In this document: positions 6,936 through 11,277 of the stretch, in pieces
Numbering within the stretch: position 1 is the first letter of the stretch
Layout of the letters: each line of letters opens with the position of its first letter
From: 2-01-FULL-39-33 sp964361645
Lineage (GTDB): Bacteria > Patescibacteriota > Patescibacteriia > 2-01-FULL-39-33
Direction of reading: 5' to 3'
NCBI GenBank assembly: GCA_964361645.1
Contig: CAYIBK010000029.1
Coordinates: 1-11,277, forward strand
DNA: 11,277 nucleotides
Made by a program: the position numbers and the translations under genes
The notes under the pieces: model-generated
Seen by the model: only the letters and a program-made list of their open reading frames with translations
The model's database searches: none
What the model was told of the DNA's origin: nothing

Positions 6936-7055
6936 CCCCGTAGAAGAATTTTGAATATTTAAGTTATTAATCAATATTTTAACCAAACTAATAATCAAAT
7001 TATAATTCGATATTAAAATTATTATGATTTGGCACCGAAAATGCTATTCAAAATT

Positions 7056-7075
7056 CCTGCCTGCCAGCAGGCAGG
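7056..7075. repeat. Free-standing micro-palindrome downstream of yraN
   Basis: CCTGCCTGC and GCAGGCAGG form a perfect 9-bp stem with a 2-nt centre. It lies 11 bases past the yraN stop and is followed on the minus strand by AATTTT, so it could weakly terminate yraN transcription. It is the only copy here not nested in a larger element. Confidence 0.8.
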
Positions 7076-7086
7076 TCTTCATGGGG

Positions 7087-7461
7087 TCAATAGCCACTGG
7101 TAATGTTTTTAAACCAACTTATTTTGGGAATTTGATTATCGGGGCTTAGCTCTACGCTAATAATATCCAAGCGCCAGAAACTACTAAGGTGTTTAATCTT
7201 CAAATATATCTTGGCAGCTTGTAGCAAATGACTGATTTTTTTAGCATCAACTGCTTGTTCGGGATAACCATATTGATTAGATGATCTGGTTTTAACTTCT
7301 AAAAATAAAATCTCATCGCCTTTTTGGGCCACGAGATCTATTTCTCCATACCGAGTATGAAAATTTCTATCAATTATTTTACAGCCGTTATCCAATAAAA
7401 ATTGGCTGGCCAAATCTTCGCCTAATTTTCCGATTTTAGAATTATACCCTCCGCCAACCAT
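7087..7461 (-). CDS. yraN: YraN family (UPF0102) endonuclease-like protein
   Basis: This 124-residue protein matches the YraN/UPF0102 family, small proteins with a restriction-endonuclease-like fold and related to Holliday-junction-type nucleases; the cellular role is poorly defined. Visible motifs: LGEDLA (13-18, Glu15), YGEIDLVA (38-45, Asp42), FLEVKTRS (53-60, Glu55 and Lys57), together the PD-(D/E)xK active-site pattern, then KKISHLLQAAKIYL (74-87). Length is typical. ATG 7461 lies 5 bases after the stop of the upstream membrane protein gene, so the two share a transcript. No SD is visible, so translation may be coupled. It ends in TGA, the only TGA stop in the window, evidence against TGA recoding. 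No clear terminator follows apart from the hairpin at 7056-7075. Confidence 0.93.
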   Translation of the reverse strand: MVGGGYNSKIGKLGEDLASQFLLDNGCKIIDRNFHTRYGEIDLVAQKGDEILFLEVKTRSSNQYGYPEQAVDAKKISHLLQAAKIYLKIKHLSSFWRLDIISVELSPDNQIPKISWFKNITSGY

Positions 7462-7466
7462 AGTGA

Positions 7467-7880
7467 TTATTTTTTCTTGGGCAAGTATTTATTAAACTCT
7501 TTGGTTTTTTGCAATTTTTCTCTGGCTTGGGGCACTACCTTAAATTGGTATTTCAAAACAAAGACCAGCCAAACAACTAAACCAATTAACCAAACCAAGA
7601 GCCAAAACCGAGCTGATAAAAAATAAGCTCTTTCGTAGCGAAACCAAACTAGGAACAATCCAGCCAAACCCATGGTTAAAAACATGACAAAATATTTTTG
7701 AAGCAAGCTTTTATAAAAAGAATCCTTCTGACTAACTTTTTGGATTATCCTAATCAAAATAGCCAAAACCACCAAGGCTCCAAAAACTTCCAATAAAAAA
7801 TAAACAGAGGTTAAGGAAATAGCCGGTCGTAAATCTAAAAATCTTTCTAATTTTAAAAAGCTGGCAAGATTAAATGGCAT
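7467..7880 (-). CDS. Hypothetical three-helix membrane protein
   Basis: I do not recognise a characterised family for this 137-residue protein. It shows three probable membrane helices (about 24-46, 62-80 and 90-109), with a loop RYERAYFLSARFW (81-93) containing charged and aromatic residues between the second and third, and a basic C-terminal tail ending KKK. There is no cleavable signal peptide. It is the first gene of a two-gene unit with yraN, 5 bases apart; functional linkage is unproven. ATG 7880 has an A/T-only leader (AATATAAATT) and no SD. Transcription may start at a weak extended -10 site (8036-8044), which would put repeat copy B in its leader. Coding status is supported by length, the hydropathy pattern and tight spacing with yraN. 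Confidence 0.78.
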   Translation of the reverse strand: MPFNLASFLKLERFLDLRPAISLTSVYFLLEVFGALVVLAILIRIIQKVSQKDSFYKSLLQKYFVMFLTMGLAGLFLVWFRYERAYFLSARFWLLVWLIGLVVWLVFVLKYQFKVVPQAREKLQKTKEFNKYLPKKK

Positions 7881-7944
7881 AATTTATATTATTAGGAGTT
7901 AGAAATTAATAATTTTGTACATTGTCACTGCTAGTGAGATAAAT

Positions 7945-8020
7945 GTCATTGCGAGGGAGCTCAAGCGACCAAAGCAATCTCGTGTATTTTATATGGGATT
8001 GCTTCGTGCCTCGCAATGAC
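7945..8020. repeat. GTCATTGCGAG-family palindromic element, copy B
   Basis: A 76-bp element with ends GTCATTGCGAG and CTCGCAATGAC and internal arms AAGCAATC/GATTGCTT around a TATTTTATATG loop, so the whole unit can fold into one long hairpin. The left arm has GGGAGCTCAAGCGACC, resembling copy E. It lies between the methyltransferase and the membrane protein gene, where no classical terminator is seen. Confidence 0.85.
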
Positions 8021-8035
8021 GATAAAAAATAAACT

Positions 8036-8044
8036 ATAATAACA
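8036..8044 (-). promoter_or_regulatory. Possible extended -10 promoter for the 137-aa gene and yraN
   Basis: TGT-TATTAT on the minus strand, preceded by TTTTTAGA, resembles the -10 region of the methyltransferase promoter (TTTTTAAGATGTTATAAT). No good -35 is present. Confidence 0.35.
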
Positions 8045-8078
8045 TCTAAAAAGCTACGACCTAATAAGCTAATTAAGA

Positions 8079-8624
8079 TTATTTCATAAAAACTAATCCG
8101 AAATGATATGGGCCGGCTTCAAATTCTTCAAGCAGTTTAAAGCCTGCATTTTGGGCAAATTTGATAGCGTCTTCTTTTTTAATGCGTTTAGTGGGTGGCG
8201 GGCCAAAAGGAGAACTGATCATCTTCCAATCTATCACCACCAGCTTACCGCCCGATTTGGTTAAGCGGTATGATTCCAAAAATACTTTCTGATCGTCTTC
8301 TGATTGAAAAAGCATATTATGCAGCATGGCCAAATCCAAGCTGTCAGCCGGCACTTTGGTAGCGCCCACAATTTCCAAATTAGACCAAACAATCTTTATA
8401 TTATTCAATCCTTCTTGTTTGGCAATATGCTCCACGGCTTGTAAAACTGATTTTAAAATATCAACTGCATAAACCGTGCCTTTTTTGCCGACAATTTTAG
8501 CGGCGGGCACCGAAAAATAACCCAAATTACCACAACCCAAATCACCGACATTCATGTTTTCGGCTAGACCGACTTTTTCAAAAACATTAACTTTAATTAA
8601 TTCATTGCCACCTATATCTGGCAT
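8079..8624 (-). CDS. Class I SAM-dependent methyltransferase
   Basis: This 181-residue protein has the Rossmann-type methyltransferase core: motif I VGDLGCGNLGYFS (26-38) for SAM binding, acidic Asp55 in VYAVDI ending the second strand, DSLDLAMLHNMLFQ (94-107) at the motif II/IV position, and SGGKLVVIDWK (124-134). It belongs broadly with UbiE/Methyltransf_11-like enzymes; the substrate cannot be predicted. It is shorter than UbiE itself and lacks extra domains or membrane segments, so it should be soluble. ATG 8624 follows an A/T-rich leader without SD. A strong promoter (8653-8681) lies directly upstream. No classical terminator follows; repeat copy B occupies the gap. Neighbours are unrelated membrane proteins, giving no pathway clue. 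Confidence 0.88.
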   Translation of the reverse strand: MPDIGGNELIKVNVFEKVGLAENMNVGDLGCGNLGYFSVPAAKIVGKKGTVYAVDILKSVLQAVEHIAKQEGLNNIKIVWSNLEIVGATKVPADSLDLAMLHNMLFQSEDDQKVFLESYRLTKSGGKLVVIDWKMISSPFGPPPTKRIKKEDAIKFAQNAGFKLLEEFEAGPYHFGLVFMK

Positions 8625-8652
8625 ATTTTTATCAGTTATGAGTTATATCAAT

Positions 8653-8681
8653 ATTATAACATCTTAAAAATTTCATTTCAA
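8653..8681 (-). promoter_or_regulatory. Promoter of the methyltransferase gene
   Basis: The -35 TTGAAA (8676-8681) and -10 TATAAT (8653-8658) have a 17-nt spacer ending in TGT, a strong extended -10. The -35 starts only 3 bases past the T-run of the preceding terminator. Confidence 0.85.
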
Positions 8682-8684
8682 TTT

Positions 8685-8709
8685 AAAAAAGCCACTCTTA
8701 ACAAGCGGC
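8685..8709 (-). terminator. Intrinsic terminator of the 77-aa membrane protein gene
   Basis: GCCGCT and AGTGGC pair with one G-U wobble around a 7-nt loop (8691-8709), followed on the minus strand by six Ts. It begins 23 bases after the stop codon. Confidence 0.75.
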
Positions 8710-8732
8710 CAATTATAGACATAAAAATTTAA

Positions 8733-8966
8733 TTAAAGAACAAAAGACATTATCCATGTAAACACGGCCAAGGGAATGATTATCTCGCCCAAAAAAAGAC
8801 CAGCAATTACACATGGAAAAAATGGCACATCAACGACAGTTTCCTTAATATAAGAACCCCAAAATTCAACTACATATTGAGTGCAAACACCGCCTAACAG
8901 AACATTAACTAGAAGAAAAACGATAATGAAAGCGAAACAACCAACACCCTCGGTTGATCTACTCAT
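8733..8966 (-). CDS. Hypothetical small two-helix membrane protein
   Basis: I do not recognise a named family for this 77-residue protein. Helix 1 (about 9-27) follows a short polar N-terminus; a middle segment YVVEFWGSYIKETVVDVP (31-48) contains conserved-looking aromatic and charged residues; helix 2 runs from about 49 to the C-terminal end. Cys10, Cys28 and Cys52 are present. It has a full expression unit: consensus-like promoter (9015-9043), a leader with CAACAACAC, an SD (AAAGGAG) and its own terminator, which supports it as a real gene despite its size. The leader style matches that of the HD gene. A phage-type or lineage-specific small membrane protein is possible; no function is assigned. 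Confidence 0.7.
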   Translation of the reverse strand: MSRSTEGVGCFAFIIVFLLVNVLLGGVCTQYVVEFWGSYIKETVVDVPFFPCVIAGLFLGEIIIPLAVFTWIMSFVL

Positions 8967-8978
8967 AATTCCTATCGA

Positions 8979-8985
8979 CTCCTTT
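8979..8985 (-). promoter_or_regulatory. Shine-Dalgarno site of the 77-aa gene
   Basis: AAAGGAG lies 12 bases before ATG 8966, rather far; a second weak AGGA lies 3 bases before the ATG. The strong SD resembles those of the HD and DUF7768-like genes. Confidence 0.55.
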
Positions 8986-9014
8986 CTTGTGTTGTTGAAA
9001 ATCAGGAACTTGTT

Positions 9015-9043
9015 ATATTAACACAGTAAACAAAAAAAGTCAA
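9015..9043 (-). promoter_or_regulatory. Promoter of the 77-aa membrane protein gene
   Basis: The -35 TTGACT (9038-9043) and -10 TAATAT (9015-9020) have a 17-nt spacer ending in TGT (extended -10). The segment TGTGTTAATA is shared with the HD gene promoter. The leader is about 40 nt. Confidence 0.75.
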
Positions 9044-9048
9044 TAGTT

Positions 9049-9074
9049 AAAAACAACTGTCTTAATAACAGTTG
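9049..9074 (-). terminator. Intrinsic terminator, probably ending the trxB transcript
   Basis: A perfect 7-bp stem CAACTGT/ACAGTTG with a 7-nt loop is followed on the minus strand by TTTTT. It lies 260 bp past the trxB stop, beyond the repeat elements, and 5 bp before the -35 of the next promoter. Confidence 0.75.
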
Positions 9075-9088
9075 CTTCTATAATAATA

Positions 9089-9190
9089 TTTTATTTAACC
9101 CACGAAATACTATGGGCGTTAGCCCATAGATGAAATATTTTCCGCTGTCTTCTTTTACTTGTCATTCCGGGCCTGCCTGCCGGTAGGCAG
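9089..9190. repeat. Right arm of the 102-bp inverted repeat (partner 1-102)
   Basis: This is the reverse complement of 1-102 with a single mismatch. It contains a perfect hairpin CTATGGGC-GTTA-GCCCATAG and runs into the left half of the GTCATTCCGGG element at 9161. The match ends at 9089; the other boundary cannot be seen because the left copy runs off the window. Confidence 0.9.
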
Positions 9191-9254
9191 GCTTGACCCG
9201 GAATCCAGTGGTTTTATTATATAATTCTGGATCCCTGATCAGGTCGAGGATGAC
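9161..9254. repeat. GTCATTCCGGG-family palindromic element with nested micro-palindrome
   Basis: The left end is GTCATTCCGGG and the right end GAGGATGAC, with internal arms GGAATCCAG/CTGGATCC around an AT loop. A micro-palindrome (9171-9192) sits inside the left arm, between CCGGGC and TTGACCCGG. The element shares only the GTCATT/ATGAC tips with the GTCATTGCGAG family. Confidence 0.75.
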
Positions 9255-9305
9255 AGAAATAAAACTTTTATCAAGAAGATAATGGACAAGCGAAGCTTGA
9301 ATTGT

Positions 9306-9337
9306 AAAATGCTATGTCCGTAAGGGCGTAATATTTT
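9306..9337. repeat. Hairpin overlapping the trxB stop codon
   Basis: AAAATGCTATGTCC and GGGCGTAATATTTT pair with wobbles around GTAA. Pairing is better on the plus strand (one mismatch, GNRA-type loop) than on the minus strand. It resembles a diverged form of the CTATGGGC/GCCCATAG hairpin at 9110-9129. There is no T-run, so it is not a typical terminator. A short hairpin CAAGC-GAA-GCTTG lies next to it (9287-9299). Confidence 0.5.
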
Positions 9338-10340
9338 ATTTTTCTATTTTAACCTTGGTAGTTTTATCTGTCCCCACTAATTCGCATTTGCCCCAATCAG
9401 GAATAGCCGCCTTACCTTCTTTGCCCACAATGTATTTATAGGCCTGGAGTGAGGCCTTAGAACCCTCACCAGCCGAAATAACAATTTGCTTATATTGAGT
9501 ATCGGTGCAATCACCAGCAGCAAAAATACCTTCAGTGGAAGTGGATCCATCGCGATCAGTAATTATTTCTCCGCGACCATTTAAATCAACCACGCCCTTA
9601 AGCCAATCAGTTTTAGCTTGATAGCCAACTTCTATAAATATGCCGTCTAATTTTATTTCTTCTGTTTTTGATTTATCCTGCGTATTAGCAATAGTAATTG
9701 ATTTGACTACTCCCTCGCCTTTGATTTCTAAGACTTCAGTAAAGCAATTAAATTCTATATTTTTTTTACTTCTAGTTTGTTCTAATAGAAGCGGGGTAGC
9801 TCTAAATTGATCTGTTCTATTTATAATATAAACTTGTTTGGCAATCTTAGACATATATTCCGCCGCTTCAATGGCCGAATTGCCACCGCCTACAATCGCT
9901 ACAATTTTATTCTTAAATAACGGCCCATCGCAAATGGCGCAATAAGTTACGCCACGGCCGGTAAATTCTCTCTCGCCTAAAACATTGAGTTTACGCGGAG
10001 TTAGGCCAAAAGACAAAATAATGGTTTTAACCTCATAATCAGTATTGGCTGTTTTGGCGATAAATAAATTATTTTCTTTCTTGATTTCTTGGATTTCCTC
10101 AAAAGCAAAATCAGCGCCAAATTTTTCGGCTTGAGTTTTCATATTTTCAGCTAGAGTTAATCCATCAATATGATCAAAGCCCGGATAATTTTCTATTTCA
10201 TTGGTTAGCGCCATTTGTCCGCCAATAGTCATAGAAACTAAAACGGTTTTTAATTTTCGGCGAGTAGCATAAATAGCGGCTGTCAGCCCAGCTGGACCGC
10301 CGCCCACAATTAATAGATCATATTTCTTTTTCTCTCTCAT
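9336..10340 (-). CDS. trxB: Thioredoxin reductase
   Basis: This FAD flavoenzyme transfers reducing equivalents from a nicotinamide nucleotide to thioredoxin in the cytosol. The 334-residue protein has the FAD-binding GGGPAG (13-18), the redox disulfide CAIC (134-137), the nucleotide-binding GGGNSAIEAA (151-160), and the FAD-closing GIFAAGDC (271-278). In E. coli TrxB the 2'-phosphate of NADPH is held by HRRDGFR; here the segment is NRTDQFR (174-180), so the His and second Arg are replaced while two Arg remain. NADPH preference may be weakened, which is inference. The C-terminus is about 15 residues longer than usual (IPDWGKCELVGTD and beyond), with an extra Cys319. ATG 10340 has an A/T leader and no SD. 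No clear promoter is visible, so it is probably co-transcribed with trxA through repeat copy C. Confidence 0.96.
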   Translation of the reverse strand: MREKKKYDLLIVGGGPAGLTAAIYATRRKLKTVLVSMTIGGQMALTNEIENYPGFDHIDGLTLAENMKTQAEKFGADFAFEEIQEIKKENNLFIAKTANTDYEVKTIILSFGLTPRKLNVLGEREFTGRGVTYCAICDGPLFKNKIVAIVGGGNSAIEAAEYMSKIAKQVYIINRTDQFRATPLLLEQTRSKKNIEFNCFTEVLEIKGEGVVKSITIANTQDKSKTEEIKLDGIFIEVGYQAKTDWLKGVVDLNGRGEIITDRDGSTSTEGIFAAGDCTDTQYKQIVISAGEGSKASLQAYKYIVGKEGKAAIPDWGKCELVGTDKTTKVKIEK

Positions 10341-10398
10341 AAATATTATTAGCTTGTTATTATGATATACTCTTTCTCGTCATCGTTGGTTCTATTCC

Positions 10399-10524
10399 GT
10401 CATTGCGATCCGCCCTGGGCGGAGAAGCAATCCCATAGAAAATGCACTGCTCGGGACAGGCTCCGTAGTCCCATTTAATATAACTATGAGATTGCTTCGG
10501 TCGCTTAAGCTTCCTCGCAATGAC
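10399..10524. repeat. GTCATTGCGAG-family palindromic element, copy C (reverse orientation)
   Basis: The ends are GTCATTGCGA and CTCGCAATGAC. Loop and arms match the other copies when read on the minus strand, so this copy is inverted. It carries a perfect hairpin TCCGCC-CTG-GGCGGA (10409-10423) just inside one end, and a GGGACTACGGAGCCTGTCCC module (10453-10472 reversed) that matches copy A at 19 of 22 positions. It fills most of the trxA-trxB gap. Confidence 0.8.
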
Positions 10525-10581
10525 AAGTGATTTCCCCTAGGAACACAGTGAATTAATCCAGTTTTAAATTATTTTTTAATC

Positions 10582-10899
10582 TTATAATTTATTAAGTTTG
10601 CCCATCAGTGAATCTTTGGTTTGGACACCCACCATAGTTTCCACTGCTTGTCCGCCTTTAAAAATAATCAGGGTGGGAATAGACATGACATTATATTTTT
10701 GAGCCACTACTTGGTTTTTATCAACATCTAATTTGCCCACTTTGGCTTTATCGCCGATGCTTTCAGCCACTTCTTTTATAATCGGCCCCTGCATTTTGCA
10801 TGGTCCGCACCAATCGGCATGAAAATCAACCAAAACTGGCTTATCATTTTTTATAACTTCTTCTTCAAAATTAGAATCAGATAAAATAACTTCATTCAT
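10582..10899 (-). CDS. trxA: Thioredoxin
   Basis: This small cytosolic disulfide reductant is reduced by thioredoxin reductase and supplies electrons to ribonucleotide reductase, peroxiredoxins and other targets. The 105-residue length is typical. The active site is W30-C31-G-P-C34; the buried Asp25 sits in VLVDF (22-26); the cis-proline is Pro75 in SIPT (73-76); and GxVGVQTK-like residues near 89-95 complete the substrate groove. There is no signal peptide. trxB lies 241 bp downstream on the same strand with no intrinsic terminator between, only repeat copy C, so the two probably form one transcription unit. ATG 10899 is preceded by A/T bases without SD. Promoter at 10929-10957. Confidence 0.97.
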   Translation of the reverse strand: MNEVILSDSNFEEEVIKNDKPVLVDFHADWCGPCKMQGPIIKEVAESIGDKAKVGKLDVDKNQVVAQKYNVMSIPTLIIFKGGQAVETMVGVQTKDSLMGKLNKL

Positions 10900-10928
10900 A
10901 AAAATTTCAATTAATTATTAGTTAATTG

Positions 10929-10957
10929 ATTGTAGCAAATCTATGACATTATTTCAA
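10929..10957 (-). promoter_or_regulatory. Promoter of trxA (and probably trxB)
   Basis: The -35 TTGAAA (10952-10957) and -10 TACAAT (10929-10934) have a 17-nt spacer ending in TGC (extended -10). The leader is about 23-25 nt. Confidence 0.8.
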
Positions 10958-10991
10958 AATACCTAAGTGCGGGGTCGTCATGATGCCACTT

Positions 10992-11107
10992 GTTATTGCG
11001 AGCTTGCCTACTGGCAGGCAGGGAGTGAAATGACAAAGCAATCTCGTGTATTTTCCATGGGATTGCTTCGTGCCTCGCAATGACGATGGAAGCAGGTGCG
11101 CAATGAC
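10992..11107. repeat. GTCATTGCGAG-family palindromic element, copy D, with an extra right end
   Basis: GTTATTGCGAG...CTCGCAATGAC spans 10992-11084; a degenerate micro-palindrome (11005-11020) sits in the left arm. A further GCAATGAC end follows (11100-11107) after GATGGAAGCAGGTGC. The loop GTATTTTCCATGGG is intermediate between copies A/B and E/F. Confidence 0.8.
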
Positions 11108-11114
11108 GCCATTT

Positions 11115-11277
11115 GTCATTGCGAGCGAGCTCAAGCGAGCGAAGCAATCTCATTTCTAATTCCATGGGATTGCTTCATTCTTCGCAATGACGCCATTTGT
11201 CATTGCGAGGGAGCGAAGCGGACGAAGCAATCTCATTTCTAATTCCATGGGATTGCTTCATTCTTCGCAATGACGCC
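11115..11277. repeat. Tandem array of GTCATTGCGAG elements (copies E and F, continuing)
   Basis: Copy E (11115-11191) and copy F (11199-11274) repeat with an 84-bp period and an identical GCCATTT linker. They are identical from CGAAGCAATCTC to the end but differ in the left arm (CGAGCTCAAGCGAG versus GGAGCGAAGCGGA). The window ends in the start of the next linker (GCC), so more copies probably follow. Short open frames across 10941-11165 are only repeat translation. Confidence 0.88.

Noticed and set aside
7087..7089. TGA recoding as in some candidate phyla
   Set aside because: yraN ends in TGA at the expected family length, and reading through would enter the repeat. Other genes end in TAA and contain no internal TGA.
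7945..8020. Outward promoter inside repeat copy B (TTGCGA-17-TATAAA on the minus strand)
   Set aside because: The spacing is right, but the -35 is part of the conserved element tip, the -10 lies in the variable loop, and other copies do not keep the arrangement.
8967..9335. tRNA, riboswitch or other structured RNA gene in the long gaps
   Set aside because: No cloverleaf, TpsiC arm or known riboswitch core could be traced; the visible structure is explained by repeats and terminators.
10941..11165. Open frames upstream of trxA on the minus strand
   Set aside because: They read through repeat copies D and E, overlap each other in two frames, and overlap the trxA promoter.
10992..11277. CRISPR array
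   Set aside because: The periodic units are self-complementary over their whole length and are separated only by a constant 7-bp linker, so there are no unique spacers. No cas genes are present.

Overview
The window is AT-rich bacterial DNA with eleven credible protein genes, all on the minus strand and separated by short repeat-filled gaps. Widely conserved genes (trigger factor, NusA, YraN, thioredoxin and its reductase, a membrane pyrophosphatase) sit beside small lineage-specific membrane proteins. Eight of the eleven genes have A/T-only translation leaders without Shine-Dalgarno (SD) sequences, and the gaps carry many small GC-rich palindromes. Together this suggests a Candidate Phyla Radiation (Patescibacteria) genome; that is inference, since no rRNA or lineage marker is present. 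Ten genes end in TAA and yraN in TGA, so the standard code fits.

Layout from low to high coordinates. 1-135: one arm of a 102-bp inverted repeat whose partner is at 9089-9190, then a terminator. 136-1005: HD-domain phosphohydrolase with a TTG start and strong SD. 1151-2443: trigger factor. 2576-4549: membrane pyrophosphatase with altered signature residues. 4699-5082: a small protein resembling phage nucleoside-deoxyribosyltransferase-like (DUF7768-type) proteins. 5219-6595: NusA. 6596-7086: gap with a composite palindromic element and a perfect consensus promoter that runs almost at once into a terminator. 7087-7880: yraN and a three-helix membrane protein, a two-gene operon. 8079-8624: SAM-dependent methyltransferase. 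8733-8966: two-helix membrane protein. 8967-9335: promoter, terminator and the second inverted-repeat arm. 9336-10340 and 10582-10899: thioredoxin reductase and thioredoxin. 10900-11277: tandem array of palindromic elements running off the edge.

Most genes are single transcription units. A shared promoter form (TTGAMN-like -35, 17-nt spacer, -10 of the TATAAT/TAATAT type often preceded by TGn) lies just after the previous gene's terminator. trxA/trxB form a redox pair; trigger factor and NusA serve protein and RNA synthesis; the pyrophosphatase couples PPi hydrolysis to an ion gradient. Three genes (HD protein, DUF7768-like protein, 77-aa membrane protein) stand apart by having real SD sites, and at least one looks phage-related.

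The most unusual content is the repeat landscape. GTCATTGCGAG...GCAATGAC elements have interchangeable internal palindromes; a roughly 20-bp micro-palindrome is nested in two different repeat families; and a near-perfect inverted pair brackets 9 kb. The promoter-terminator unit upstream of nusA is the best regulatory candidate.
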